From NCBI RefSeq assembly GCF_965223525.1, contig NZ_CBDCWX010000005.1:868001-932000 (forward strand): a DNA stretch of 64,000 nt, given 5' to 3'. The position numbers were made by a program, and so were the translations under genes. Shown here piece by piece: positions 49,858 to 58,416 of the stretch. The first letter of the stretch is position 1. The number at the start of each line of letters is the position of its first letter. The notes beneath the pieces are model-generated. The model worked only from the letters and a program-made list of their open reading frames with translations, did no database searches and had not been told where the DNA came from. The stretch is from Leptofilum sp965223525 (GTDB taxonomy: Bacteria > Chloroflexota > Anaerolineae > Promineifilales > Promineifilaceae).

Positions 49858-51156
49858 CTAACTTTTTTCCGGCCAGCTTACATCGCCGGAGAGGATCATA
49901 TCTTTGCCCAGCCACTGGGTTTGTGGATTTTGTAGCTGGGGCAGGCCGTGGCCGTTCAGGTTGCCCACGGCGTTGAGGCCACCCACCAGCAGCGGTGCCA
50001 CGGTAATCACCAGCCGATCCACCAACTGCGCTGCCAAGAAGCTGGTGATGATGCCTGCGCCCCCTTCCACCATGAGTCGGCGAATGTGGAATTGGGGCAA
50101 ACGCGCCAGCAGCGCAGGTAAGCTCACCTGTCCGTTGGCGGTGGCGGGCAAACGCACAACGGTTGCCCCCAAATCTAGTAAAGCGTGTTCTTTGGTGGAA
50201 GCGGCCGTTTCCGCAGTAGCTACAATCGGTTTGCGGGGATGCTCTATGAGCAGTTTGGCGGTGAGAGGCAACCGCAGTTGGCTATCTACGATAATGGGCT
50301 GCGGGTCGGCACCAGCCACGAGGCGCACCGTCAGGCGCGGATCGTCGGCCAACACAGTGCCAATGCCTACCAAAATCGCATCATGGCTGGCGCGTAGCTG
50401 GTGGGTGAGCGTAAGCGACTCTTGTCCGCTGAGTACCATTGGCTGGCCGCGCTGCCGCGTAATTGAGCCATCCACACTTTGAGCATAGCTGAGAGTGACA
50501 AAGGGACGGCCGTTTGGCATCGGTTTGGGCTTGGGTGATGGCTGTGGGGAACGGCCGTTCAAATTCAGCAAGTGGCGCATTCGTTCCACCTTGGTGGCCA
50601 GGTAAGCCGCATTTTCCACGGTTAGCGCGGCAGGCATCGGCACTCGCTCGGCAACCTGTATGCCCAACTGCTCCAAACTTTCAATCTTGCTGGGGTTGTT
50701 GGTAAGCAGCCGCACAGATGACACGCCTAAATCATCCAAAATGCGAGCCGCGATGGTGTAATCGCGCGCATCTGCCTGATGGCCGAGCTTCAAATTTGCG
50801 TCAACCGTATCGTACCCTTCATCCTGCAAATTGTAGGCACGCAGCTTGTCTAGCAAGCCAATGCCGCGCCCCTCCTGCCGCAGATACACAATGACGCCCG
50901 CACCCGCTTGGGCAATTTTTTCCATCGCCTGATTGAGTTGGGGGCCACAGTCGCAGCGCAGTGAGCCCAGTACATCACCCGTAAAGCATTCGGAGTGAAT
51001 GCGTACCAGCGATGGCTCCTGCAGCACCATTTCTCCAAAAACGAGGGCTAAATGTTCTTTTTGATCCTGATTGTTTTGATAGTAGCAAAGTTGAAACTCG
51101 CCCACCTCTGTGGGAATTCGGGCGCACGTTCGGCGCTCAACGGCAAGCTTTTTCAT
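49858..51156 (-). CDS. ribA: GTP cyclohydrolase II - RibD-type reductase fusion
   Basis: A 432-residue two-domain protein. Residues 1-200 are GTP cyclohydrolase II: zinc Cys in SECFTGDVLGSLRCDCG, catalytic YLRQEGRGIGLLDKL and NNPSKIESLEQLGI. Residues about 215-430 are a RibD C-terminal (dihydrofolate-reductase-like) domain with LSYAQSVDGSI and LMVEGGAGIITSFL. RibA is normally fused to RibB instead; neither RibB nor the deaminase half of RibD is present. It could serve riboflavin synthesis or another pathway from the same pyrimidine. The start is the ATG at 51156; the longer frame to 51501 is not coding. Confidence 0.9.
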   Translation of the reverse strand: MKKLAVERRTCARIPTEVGEFQLCYYQNNQDQKEHLALVFGEMVLQEPSLVRIHSECFTGDVLGSLRCDCGPQLNQAMEKIAQAGAGVIVYLRQEGRGIGLLDKLRAYNLQDEGYDTVDANLKLGHQADARDYTIAARILDDLGVSSVRLLTNNPSKIESLEQLGIQVAERVPMPAALTVENAAYLATKVERMRHLLNLNGRSPQPSPKPKPMPNGRPFVTLSYAQSVDGSITRQRGQPMVLSGQESLTLTHQLRASHDAILVGIGTVLADDPRLTVRLVAGADPQPIIVDSQLRLPLTAKLLIEHPRKPIVATAETAASTKEHALLDLGATVVRLPATANGQVSLPALLARLPQFHIRRLMVEGGAGIITSFLAAQLVDRLVITVAPLLVGGLNAVGNLNGHGLPQLQNPQTQWLGKDMILSGDVSWPEKS

Positions 51157-51242
51157 TTTGTACACACTCCAACACAACTTTTTCCGTAAGCCAGTTGTTT
51201 CTATTAAATTATACGCAACTCTGGAAGGAATGGATCGTGGGG

Positions 51243-52361
51243 CTAAAAGGTACGCTCGTAGAGTTGGTATGTTTGTTGGGTGATGGCTTTGTGGTGGTGC
51301 AGAAAGGGTACGGCCGTTCCACCCTCCCACACTGGCCCAATTGTTATTTTTTGCCACCCTGCGGCCTGGGCAGACTGGATGGTTTGCTGCCAAAGCTGCC
51401 GCCCAATGCCCTGCACGCGCCACGCGGGGTGTACGCCCCCCAGCAATACCCTGCCTGCGGAAACTGTGCGATGACGAACGGCCGTTAACCCCAGCCCCCA
51501 CATACCACGACCGCCACGAAACCGCCGCAGCCGCGCTGCCAAATCTGGCAGGAGCAGCACCAGGCCAACCGGTTGCTCATCAATCCAGGCAACCCAGCCA
51601 CGCAGCTGCGGCCCCAGCCAGCGTTGCCAATAGGCTGCTTCCAAATCATCTGGTGTAGGGAACCCGGCCGGATTTTGGCAAAGCATAACCAGCAGGGGCA
51701 GCAGCACGCCACTAAGCTGAGCCGGGTTCAGCGGGCGCAGCATCGCGGGGTGCTGTGGCATGTTAGTTAGAGCTGTTGTTGGCACAATGCAAGAAAACAG
51801 CGTTGCCTGGGCAATTGGGCGCATCCGCCGCGCCAGCACCTCTGGCAAATAGGGCGGATTGTACGGCGTGTGCTGGGGCGGTTGCTGCTGCCAATGGCTG
51901 ACGAGTGCACCGCTGCCGAGTTGTGGCAAGAGGCTTACGGGGCCAAGCAGCCGCCGAATGCCCCGGTTAACCAAGCCCTCGATGATGTTGTCCTGGTAGG
52001 CTAGAAATGCTGCTTTGTTGTTGGTGCAGTGCAGGTAGGCCAGGTATGCAGTGCGATCGTGGCGGCGCGGGTCGTGCAGCAAAATATTGGTGACCAGTGG
52101 CGTCTCGAAGTTGGCCAGGGCTGGTCTGGTAGTCACTGACTGCTGGTTCCTTTGGCGCAAGCCATCAAAGTAATGCAACCGGGGCTGCATACGGGCCAAG
52201 TGTGGCTGTTTGGCGGGGTTGAGCAGCGTGTGTATGTAGTGGGCGTCAGGTGGCGTCCAGCGATTATCTCTTCCATAAATTTGCCGACTGTAGCGGAGAA
52301 AGGTGCGGCGATCCCAATGAGAAACGGCCGTATGCAACTGGTAGTTAAAGTAATCACTCAT
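51243..52361 (-). CDS. GNAT-family acetyltransferase-like protein
   Basis: A 372-residue protein whose C-terminal 150 residues contain the GNAT core: WVAIDEQPVGLVLLL-like strand, then GGVHPAWRVQGIGRQLWQQTI, the acetyl-CoA pyrophosphate loop. The N-terminal half (YFNYQLH...) resembles GNAT-associated domains in large acyltransferases. The start at 52361 is chosen because the longer frame overlaps nth. The acceptor is unknown. It ends 87 bases upstream of the RibA fusion. Confidence 0.85.
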   Translation of the reverse strand: MSDYFNYQLHTAVSHWDRRTFLRYSRQIYGRDNRWTPPDAHYIHTLLNPAKQPHLARMQPRLHYFDGLRQRNQQSVTTRPALANFETPLVTNILLHDPRRHDRTAYLAYLHCTNNKAAFLAYQDNIIEGLVNRGIRRLLGPVSLLPQLGSGALVSHWQQQPPQHTPYNPPYLPEVLARRMRPIAQATLFSCIVPTTALTNMPQHPAMLRPLNPAQLSGVLLPLLVMLCQNPAGFPTPDDLEAAYWQRWLGPQLRGWVAWIDEQPVGLVLLLPDLAARLRRFRGGRGMWGLGLTAVRHRTVSAGRVLLGGVHPAWRVQGIGRQLWQQTIQSAQAAGWQKITIGPVWEGGTAVPFLHHHKAITQQTYQLYERTF

Positions 52362-52410
52362 ATTTTTGAGCCGCAGAAAGTTCAGAGTAAGGGCGGTTCT
52401 CGAATGACCC

Positions 52411-53058
52411 TTACCACTCCACCGAGGGGCAGATGTCGTTGAGCGGGCAGTTGGGGCAGTCTGGGCGGCGGGCAATGCAAATGCGGCGGCCATGAAAGAT
52501 GAGCAGGTGCGAAATATTGATCCAATGCTCGTGGGGAATAATTTCCATTAGCTCACGCTCCACCTTGACTGGGTCTTTGTTGTTGCTTGTAAGGCCCAGT
52601 TTGTGGGCAATGCGCTTAACGTGGGTGTCTACGGTGATGCCTTCTGCCTTGCCGTAAATTTCGCCCAGCACTACATTGGCCGTTTTGCGGGCCACCCCTT
52701 TTAGCTGCGTCAAATCGTCCATCTCATCTGGTACGTCGCCGCCATGATTTTGCAGTAGGGAAACGGCCGTTGACTGTATAAACTCTGCCTTCTGCCGAAA
52801 AAATCCCGTCGGACGAATCGTTTCTTCCAATTCTGCGCGGTCGGCAGCGGCAAAAGCAGCAACATCAGGGTATTTTGTGAAAAGCTCCGGCGTTACCTGG
52901 TTCACGCGCACGTCTGTACATTGGGCCGAGAGAATGGTGGCCACCAGAAGTTGGAGAGGCGTCTCATAATTTAGCTCGCAATGGGCGTCTGGATGGGTGG
53001 CTTGCAGCCGCTGCAAAACGGTCTGCACAAATTCTGGGGAGGGTTTTTGGTAAGCCAT
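52411..53058 (-). CDS. nth: Endonuclease III
   Basis: A 215-residue base-excision-repair glycosylase/AP lyase. The helix-hairpin-helix is LKGVARKTANVVLG with the catalytic Lys, the catalytic Asp is in VDTHVKR, and the [4Fe-4S] ligands are CIARRPDCPNCPLNDIC, a C-x6-C-x2-C-x5-C pattern. I use the ATG at 53058, giving MAYQKPS; the longer frame is intergenic. It lies directly upstream of the GNAT gene with a short gap. Confidence 0.96.
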   Translation of the reverse strand: MAYQKPSPEFVQTVLQRLQATHPDAHCELNYETPLQLLVATILSAQCTDVRVNQVTPELFTKYPDVAAFAAADRAELEETIRPTGFFRQKAEFIQSTAVSLLQNHGGDVPDEMDDLTQLKGVARKTANVVLGEIYGKAEGITVDTHVKRIAHKLGLTSNNKDPVKVERELMEIIPHEHWINISHLLIFHGRRICIARRPDCPNCPLNDICPSVEW

Positions 53059-53259
53059 GTATGTTCCTGTTCGGTGCTGGGCAATCTGCCAAAAAATTGC
53101 CCGTTTTTGCCGTGTAACTCTAGCGTTATCAGATTCGGCGCGCAAGTGTATAATGGGCGGCGGGAATTTTTGTGTTCAGGTGATTAAGTTTTCAGGTACT
53201 CAAGTTTTCACCTGCTCACTTCAACACTTGACGTTTGAACACCTTGAAGGAGCAACTGT
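53059..53259. other. Divergent gap between nth and the debranching enzyme gene
   Basis: A 200-base gap between divergent genes. It has a direct and inverted arrangement of the word TTCAGGT/TTTTCACCTG (about 53177-53245) and an AAGGAG ribosome-binding site for the + strand gene. No additional gene is supported. Confidence 0.5.
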
Positions 53260-55260
53260 GTGCTAATTGATTTTGGACGCGAACTGTGTGGCGATTTGGC
53301 AACGGCCGAATCACGAGAATGGCTGGTAACCAACGGCATTGGCGGTTTTGCCTCTGGCACCGTGGCAGGGACGCTCACGCGCCGCTACCACGGCTTGCTG
53401 ATGGCGGCACTGGAGCCGCCTCTGGGCCGGACGCTGCTGTTAGCCAAGCTGGATGAGACGGTGGAGTATGAGGGAATTTACCCTCGAAGCGGCCGTTTCT
53501 ATCCACTTTATGTTAACCGTTGGGCAAATGGCGTAGTAGAAGGCAACGGGCACCAAACGATCAACCGATTCCACCTGGAGGGCACGACCCCCGTTTGGAC
53601 CTACGCTTTCGGTAATGCCCTATTAGAAAAGCGCATCTGGATGCAGCCCGGCGCGAACACAACCTACATGCAATACAAGCTTATCCGCGCTACAGGGCCG
53701 CTCACCATGGAAGCCAAAGCGTTTGTTAACTACCGTGACTACCACAGCACGACCATTGTCAATGACTGGGAACCAGAAATTGCAGAAGTGACAAACGGTT
53801 TGTGTCTAAAAATTCATGAAGAAGCAACCCCATTTTATCTACTCAGTAACAAAATGCAGATGACGCCACAGTTTGACTGGTACGAAGATTTCTACCTGAG
53901 TATTGAGGAGTATCGTGGGCAAAATGACGTGCAGGAAGACCACATCTATGCTGCGCAGCTTCGCAAGGTGCTTCGCCCTGGCGAATCGCTGACGCTGGTG
54001 GCCAGCACAGACCCCAACGCCAACCTGGATGGAGACGAGGCTTATGCCGAGCGGCAAACGTATGAAGCGGAATTACTGGATCGCGCCCGCAAAGTGCATC
54101 CGGTTGAACTTCCTCCACAGATTGACCAGCTAGTTTTGGCAGCCGACCAGTTTGTGGTGAAAAGGCCAACCGCACGAGATGAAAACGGCCGTTCCATCAT
54201 TGCTGGCTATCCCTGGTTTAGCGACTGGGGACGCGACACGATGATCGCCCTGCCTGGCTTAACGCTAACCACAGGGCGGCCCGAAGTTGCCGCCTCTATT
54301 TTACACACCTACGCCCAATTTGTAGACCAGGGGATGCTGCCGAACCGCTTCCCAGACGAAGGCGAACATCCCGAATACAACACCGTAGACGCCACGCTTT
54401 GGTATTTTGAAGCCCTCCGTGCCTACCATGCAACCACAAAGGATGATGCCCTGGTAAAAGAGCTGTTCCCCGTGCTGCAAGAAATTGTCATGTGGCACAA
54501 GCGAGGTACCCGCTACAACATCCAGATGGACACAGAAGACGGGCTACTCTTCGCTGGCGAAGAAGGAGTACAGCTCACGTGGATGGACGCCAAAGTAGAC
54601 AATTGGGTTGTGACTTCGCGCATTGGCAAGCCCGTAGAAATTAATGCTCTCTGGTTCAACGCACTTTGCATCATGGCTAATTTTGCCCGGCTCTTAGGCG
54701 AAGATGCCACCGAATACAACACCCTCATTAAGCAGGTGAAGCAAGGGTTTGGCCGTTTTTGGAACCAGGAAATGGGCTATTGTTACGATGTAATTGACGG
54801 GCCAGATGCCGATGGACTAGATGGCAGCTTGCGTCCCAACCAGCTCTTTGCCATTTCGCTGCCCCACAGTCCGCTAACGCCAGAGCAGCAGCGTTCTGCT
54901 TTGGATGCGTGTGGTCGCCACTTGGTGACAGCACACGGCTTACGCAGCCTCTCATCTGATGACGAAGCGTATATTGGGCATTATGGCGGGGACCGCTACA
55001 AGCGAGATGGCGCTTATCATCAAGGTACGGTGTGGGGATGGCTGATTGGTGCATTTGTAAGTGCCCATCTGCGCGTGTACAGCGATAAAAAAGATGCCCG
55101 ATCTTATCTGGCATTTTTGTTAAACCACCAGATCAAGGCACATACCGTGGGCAGTTTAAGCGAAATTTTTGACGGGGATGCGCCTTATACGCCTCGCGGC
55201 TGTTCAGCCCAGGCTTGGAGCGTGGCCGAAGTTTTACGCACCTGGCAAGAAACCAGCTAG
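53260..55260 (+). CDS. Glycogen debranching enzyme (amylo-alpha-1,6-glucosidase type)
   Basis: A 666-residue protein with the bacterial two-domain form: a beta-rich N-terminal domain (about 1-290; NGIGGFASGTVAGTLTRRYHG) and an (alpha/alpha)6 GH133-like catalytic domain (YPWFSDWGRDTMIALPG, WMDAKVDNWVVTSRIGKPVEINALWF, SAQAWSVAEVLRTW). It should hydrolyse alpha-1,6 branches of glycogen. Translation starts at a GTG preceded by GAAGGAG. The 6-phosphogluconate dehydrogenase gene follows. Confidence 0.95.
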   Translation: MLIDFGRELCGDLATAESREWLVTNGIGGFASGTVAGTLTRRYHGLLMAALEPPLGRTLLLAKLDETVEYEGIYPRSGRFYPLYVNRWANGVVEGNGHQTINRFHLEGTTPVWTYAFGNALLEKRIWMQPGANTTYMQYKLIRATGPLTMEAKAFVNYRDYHSTTIVNDWEPEIAEVTNGLCLKIHEEATPFYLLSNKMQMTPQFDWYEDFYLSIEEYRGQNDVQEDHIYAAQLRKVLRPGESLTLVASTDPNANLDGDEAYAERQTYEAELLDRARKVHPVELPPQIDQLVLAADQFVVKRPTARDENGRSIIAGYPWFSDWGRDTMIALPGLTLTTGRPEVAASILHTYAQFVDQGMLPNRFPDEGEHPEYNTVDATLWYFEALRAYHATTKDDALVKELFPVLQEIVMWHKRGTRYNIQMDTEDGLLFAGEEGVQLTWMDAKVDNWVVTSRIGKPVEINALWFNALCIMANFARLLGEDATEYNTLIKQVKQGFGRFWNQEMGYCYDVIDGPDADGLDGSLRPNQLFAISLPHSPLTPEQQRSALDACGRHLVTAHGLRSLSSDDEAYIGHYGGDRYKRDGAYHQGTVWGWLIGAFVSAHLRVYSDKKDARSYLAFLLNHQIKAHTVGSLSEIFDGDAPYTPRGCSAQAWSVAEVLRTWQETS

Positions 55261-55341
55261 TTTCAGCACAGTCCGGTAATTCTGCTAAATCATTGTAATG
55301 ATATTGTTTCTAAAAGCGTCTGACCGGATGGAGGTTCGATT

Positions 55342-56256
55342 ATGAAATTAGCAATGGTTGGATTAGGCAAAATGGGCGGTAACATGGCTCGCCGTTTAAT
55401 TGTAGGTGGTCATGAAGTCGTTGGGTTTAATCTGCATTCAGATGTTACTGACCAACTCGCAGCAGAATTCGGGCTGATTCCGGCTTACTCATTGGCAGAG
55501 GTTGTAGAAAATTTAGAGGCTCCCCGCGTGGTGTGGGTCATGGTGCCGGCAGGTAAACCCACTGAAAGTGTCATCACCGAACTAAGCAAATTACTCAGCG
55601 AAGGCGATCTGGTCGTGGATGGCGGCAACAGCAACTACAAAGAGACGCTCCGTCGTGGAACGATGCTTGCCAAAAAAGGCATCCGCCTTGTAGATGTGGG
55701 AACCAGCGGCGGCGTGTGGGGCTTAAAGGAAGGGTACAGCATGATGGTTGGTGGGTCAGAAACGGCCGTTGCCACCCTCACCCCAATCCTCAAAACTCTG
55801 GCTCCCAGCGCAGACAAAGGCTGGGGACATGTTGGCCCCAGTGGGGCTGGTCATTTTGTGAAGATGGTGCACAACGGCATTGAATATGGCCTGATGCAAG
55901 CGTATGCCGAAGGGTTTGAAATTATGAAGGCCAAAGAAGATTTTGGCCTCGATTTGCACCAAATCTCGGAAATATGGCGTTCTGGCAGCGTCGTACGCTC
56001 TTGGCTACTGGATTTAACGGCAAATGCATTGTCAGAAGATGCCAATTTGAGCAATATTGAAGGGTATGTACCCGATAGCGGCGAAGGGCGCTGGACGGTG
56101 CAGGAAGCGATTGATTTGGACATTCCCGCGCCCATCATTACGCATTCGCTGTTTGCCCGCTTTGTCAGCCGCCAGGATGAAAGTTTTGGGGCCAAGCTGC
56201 TGGCAGCCATGCGAAATCAGTTCGGCGGGCACGCTGTCGTCAAAGTAGATAATTAA
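55342..56256 (+). CDS. gnd: 6-phosphogluconate dehydrogenase, decarboxylating (short, GndA-like form)
   Basis: A 304-residue protein of the short (about 300-residue, NAD-type) 6PGDH family. The nucleotide site is MVGLGKMGGNMARRL, the substrate region is GNSNYKETLRR and TSGGVWGLKEGYSMMVGG, and the catalytic Lys is in GHFVKMVHNGIEYG. It oxidises 6-phosphogluconate to ribulose 5-phosphate, the substrate of rpiA located 1.3 kb downstream, so the oxidative pentose phosphate pathway is represented twice here. Confidence 0.95.
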   Translation: MKLAMVGLGKMGGNMARRLIVGGHEVVGFNLHSDVTDQLAAEFGLIPAYSLAEVVENLEAPRVVWVMVPAGKPTESVITELSKLLSEGDLVVDGGNSNYKETLRRGTMLAKKGIRLVDVGTSGGVWGLKEGYSMMVGGSETAVATLTPILKTLAPSADKGWGHVGPSGAGHFVKMVHNGIEYGLMQAYAEGFEIMKAKEDFGLDLHQISEIWRSGSVVRSWLLDLTANALSEDANLSNIEGYVPDSGEGRWTVQEAIDLDIPAPIITHSLFARFVSRQDESFGAKLLAAMRNQFGGHAVVKVDN

Positions 56257-56261
56257 AATTA

Positions 56262-56315
56262 GCCACAGAGCACACAGAGGGAAAAGAGAAAATACCCCTC
56301 ATAGACCTCTGTGGC
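56262..56315. repeat. GCCACAGAG...CTCTGTGGC inverted repeat, second copy
   Basis: AGCCACAGAGCACACAGAGG faces CTCTGTGGC in the gap between gnd and the cNMP-binding protein gene. It matches the element at 9286-9346. Confidence 0.75.
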
Positions 56316-56336
56316 AAAATAAAACAGGCAGACGCA

Positions 56337-57116
56337 ATGTTTGAAAATAAACCAAAATTTGGCCCAGAGCAGTTTCCCGCAGGCACAAACATTATTCGGC
56401 AGGGGGATGCGCCGGACAAGTTTTACATCATCACGCGGGGGCGCGTGGCGGTGCTGTTGCAACCGCCGGATGGCCTGGATGCGGTGCTGGATTATTTGGG
56501 GCCGGGTGATTTTTTTGGGGAAGTGGGGCTGCTGCGGCAAAGTCGGCGGATGGCCACGGTGCGGGCAGAAACGGCCGTTGACGTTATGACGATGGATTAT
56601 GCAACCTTCAAAACGTGGATTGATGGTTCTTCACTTATTGCCCAGGAAATCAAGGCGTTGGCGGCTGAACGTACCCGCGATACTGGCCCTTTGGAACCAG
56701 CCCCGGCACCAAACATCCCCCCAATGCCAGATGATTTTGTAAAAACGGCCGTTGAATCTGCTGAACAGTATGAAGCAGAGGCGGTGATTGTGCGGCAGGG
56801 GGAGCAGCCAGATCGCTTTTACATCATCACCGAAGGGTTCGTGTCTGTGACTCATGAAGATGAAACTGGCAAGCAGCATCAAGTAGCTTACCTGACGGCT
56901 GGGGATTACTTTGGTGAAATTGGCCTGTTGGAAGGAAGTCAACGAATTGCGACGGTAACGGCCGTTACCCATGTAAAAGTTGTCTCCTTCGACCGCGACA
57001 CTTTCCGCCGCTGGATGCGCCAATCTCCCAGCAGCCAGGATGACATTGCTCAAACGGCCGCTCGCCGCCGCAAGAATACGGGTCGGTTGTCATTGCCTGG
57101 GCAGGAAGAAACATGA
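56337..57116 (+). CDS. Protein with two cyclic-nucleotide-binding domains
   Basis: A 259-residue soluble protein with tandem cNMP domains at about 12-112 and 140-235. Each has the GDFFGEVGLL / GDYFGEIGLL phosphate-binding cassette core and an R following about 10 residues on (RRMATV, QRIATV). There is no DNA-binding or enzymatic domain, so it may be a regulatory subunit. Four ACGGCC-type copies are present, three exact, two placed at near-equivalent positions in the repeated domains. It overlaps the HIT gene by four bases. Confidence 0.92.
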   Translation: MFENKPKFGPEQFPAGTNIIRQGDAPDKFYIITRGRVAVLLQPPDGLDAVLDYLGPGDFFGEVGLLRQSRRMATVRAETAVDVMTMDYATFKTWIDGSSLIAQEIKALAAERTRDTGPLEPAPAPNIPPMPDDFVKTAVESAEQYEAEAVIVRQGEQPDRFYIITEGFVSVTHEDETGKQHQVAYLTAGDYFGEIGLLEGSQRIATVTAVTHVKVVSFDRDTFRRWMRQSPSSQDDIAQTAARRRKNTGRLSLPGQEET

Positions 57117-57580
57117 AAGCCTGTCGTAGTTGCGAGCTAATTGCTCGACGAGATAGCAACAATGCGCCGTTATGGGATAATATTTTTAGAACAGAATATT
57201 GGGATGTCGTCCATCACCTTGACACAGAACTGGTAGGCTGGCTAGTGTTGGTTACACGGCGACACATCCCATCTGTAGCTGAATTGAGTGCAGCAGAAGC
57301 ATCTGAATTAGGCCAGCTATTGCGAACTGTTTCCCTGGCTCTGAAGCAAGTTACTGGTTGTCTGAAAACATACGTGCTTCAATTTGCTGAACATCCTCGG
57401 CATCCGCATGTGCATTTTCACATTACGCCCCGCATGAAAGCTCAGCCAGACAACCGGCGAGGGCCGCAAATTATGGCATACGCTGGCGTTAATGAGGACA
57501 ATCGGGTTGATGAAGCAACAATGAACGAAATCGGAGCGCAAGTGCGGCAATTTTTGTTATCTATAAATGACAAGAACTAA
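57113..57580 (+). CDS. HIT-family protein
   Basis: A 155-residue histidine-triad nucleotide hydrolase or transferase. The triad is HPHVHFHITPR, with the extra N-terminal CxxC (CRSCEL) that some HIT proteins use to bind zinc. It likely acts on nucleoside phosphoramidates or dinucleoside polyphosphates. Its start overlaps the cNMP-binding gene (ATGA), and rpiA follows after 10 bases, so the three may be one operon. Confidence 0.92.
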   Translation: MKACRSCELIARRDSNNAPLWDNIFRTEYWDVVHHLDTELVGWLVLVTRRHIPSVAELSAAEASELGQLLRTVSLALKQVTGCLKTYVLQFAEHPRHPHVHFHITPRMKAQPDNRRGPQIMAYAGVNEDNRVDEATMNEIGAQVRQFLLSINDKN

Positions 57581-57590
57581 ACGCGAAATC

Positions 57591-58289
57591 ATGAGTGCAG
57601 ACATTACAGAACTGAAGCGGCAAGCCGCCGAAAAAGCGGTTGAGTTCGTCCAGTCAGGAATGGTGGTGGGTTTAGGAACGGGTAGTACGGCCGTCCACGC
57701 CGTGCGTGCCGTCGGGCGGCTGCTAAAAAGTGGCGAACTGCAAAACATCGTCGCCATCCCCACCTCTGAGGCCACGGCCTGTGAAGCTGAGTCGCTGCAA
57801 ATTCCGCTGGTTACGTTTGACGAGCATCCGAAAGTTGACATAACGATTGACGGAGCCGATGAAATCGCGCCGAATTTAGACGTGATTAAGGGGTTGGGTG
57901 GAGCATTGCTACGCGAAAAGATTGTAGCGGCAGCGTCCAGACGGTTTGTCATCGTGGCTGACCACACCAAGCGCGTACCCCAATTGGGCAGCAAAGCCCC
58001 TGTGCCGGTGGAAGTGATTTCCTTTGCCGAGCAGCCAGTATCTGACTATTTGGAATCGTTGGGGGCACGGGTGGTCAAGCGAATGGATGAAGATGGGGAA
58101 CGGCCGTTCCGCACCGACGAAAACAACATCATCCTCGACTGCTATCTTTCCCCCATTGTCAATCCACAACAAATAGCTGCCGCTATCCGCCAACAGCCCG
58201 GCGTGGTGGAACATGGGCTCTTTCTCAACATGGCTACCGATGCCGTCCTGGCCACGCCCGATGGCATTGAACATCTAACTCATGAGTAA
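57591..58289 (+). CDS. rpiA: Ribose-5-phosphate isomerase A
   Basis: A 232-residue RpiA. The family motifs are MVVGLGTGSTAVHAVRAVG, FDEHPKVDITIDGADEIAPNLDVIKGLGGALLREKI and VADHTKRVPQLG, including the Asp, Glu and Lys of the active site. It interconverts ribose 5-phosphate and ribulose 5-phosphate. It starts at 57591; an ATG 24 bases upstream overlaps the HIT gene. Two ACGGCCGT copies, one read as Thr-Ala-Val directly in the conserved GSTAVH motif, show how well the word fits coding needs. Confidence 0.96.
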   Translation: MSADITELKRQAAEKAVEFVQSGMVVGLGTGSTAVHAVRAVGRLLKSGELQNIVAIPTSEATACEAESLQIPLVTFDEHPKVDITIDGADEIAPNLDVIKGLGGALLREKIVAAASRRFVIVADHTKRVPQLGSKAPVPVEVISFAEQPVSDYLESLGARVVKRMDEDGERPFRTDENNIILDCYLSPIVNPQQIAAAIRQQPGVVEHGLFLNMATDAVLATPDGIEHLTHE

Positions 58290-58416
58290 CCAATCCACAA
58301 CGCCTCTGTAATAAATCTGTAAGCAGTTTTCGCTAAGGTAAAACCGTCTAAGTGGGTAAGTGACAAAGTTTTCATTTCTCACTTTTCAATAAATTCTTTC
58401 CGTTTCAGGAGAAATT

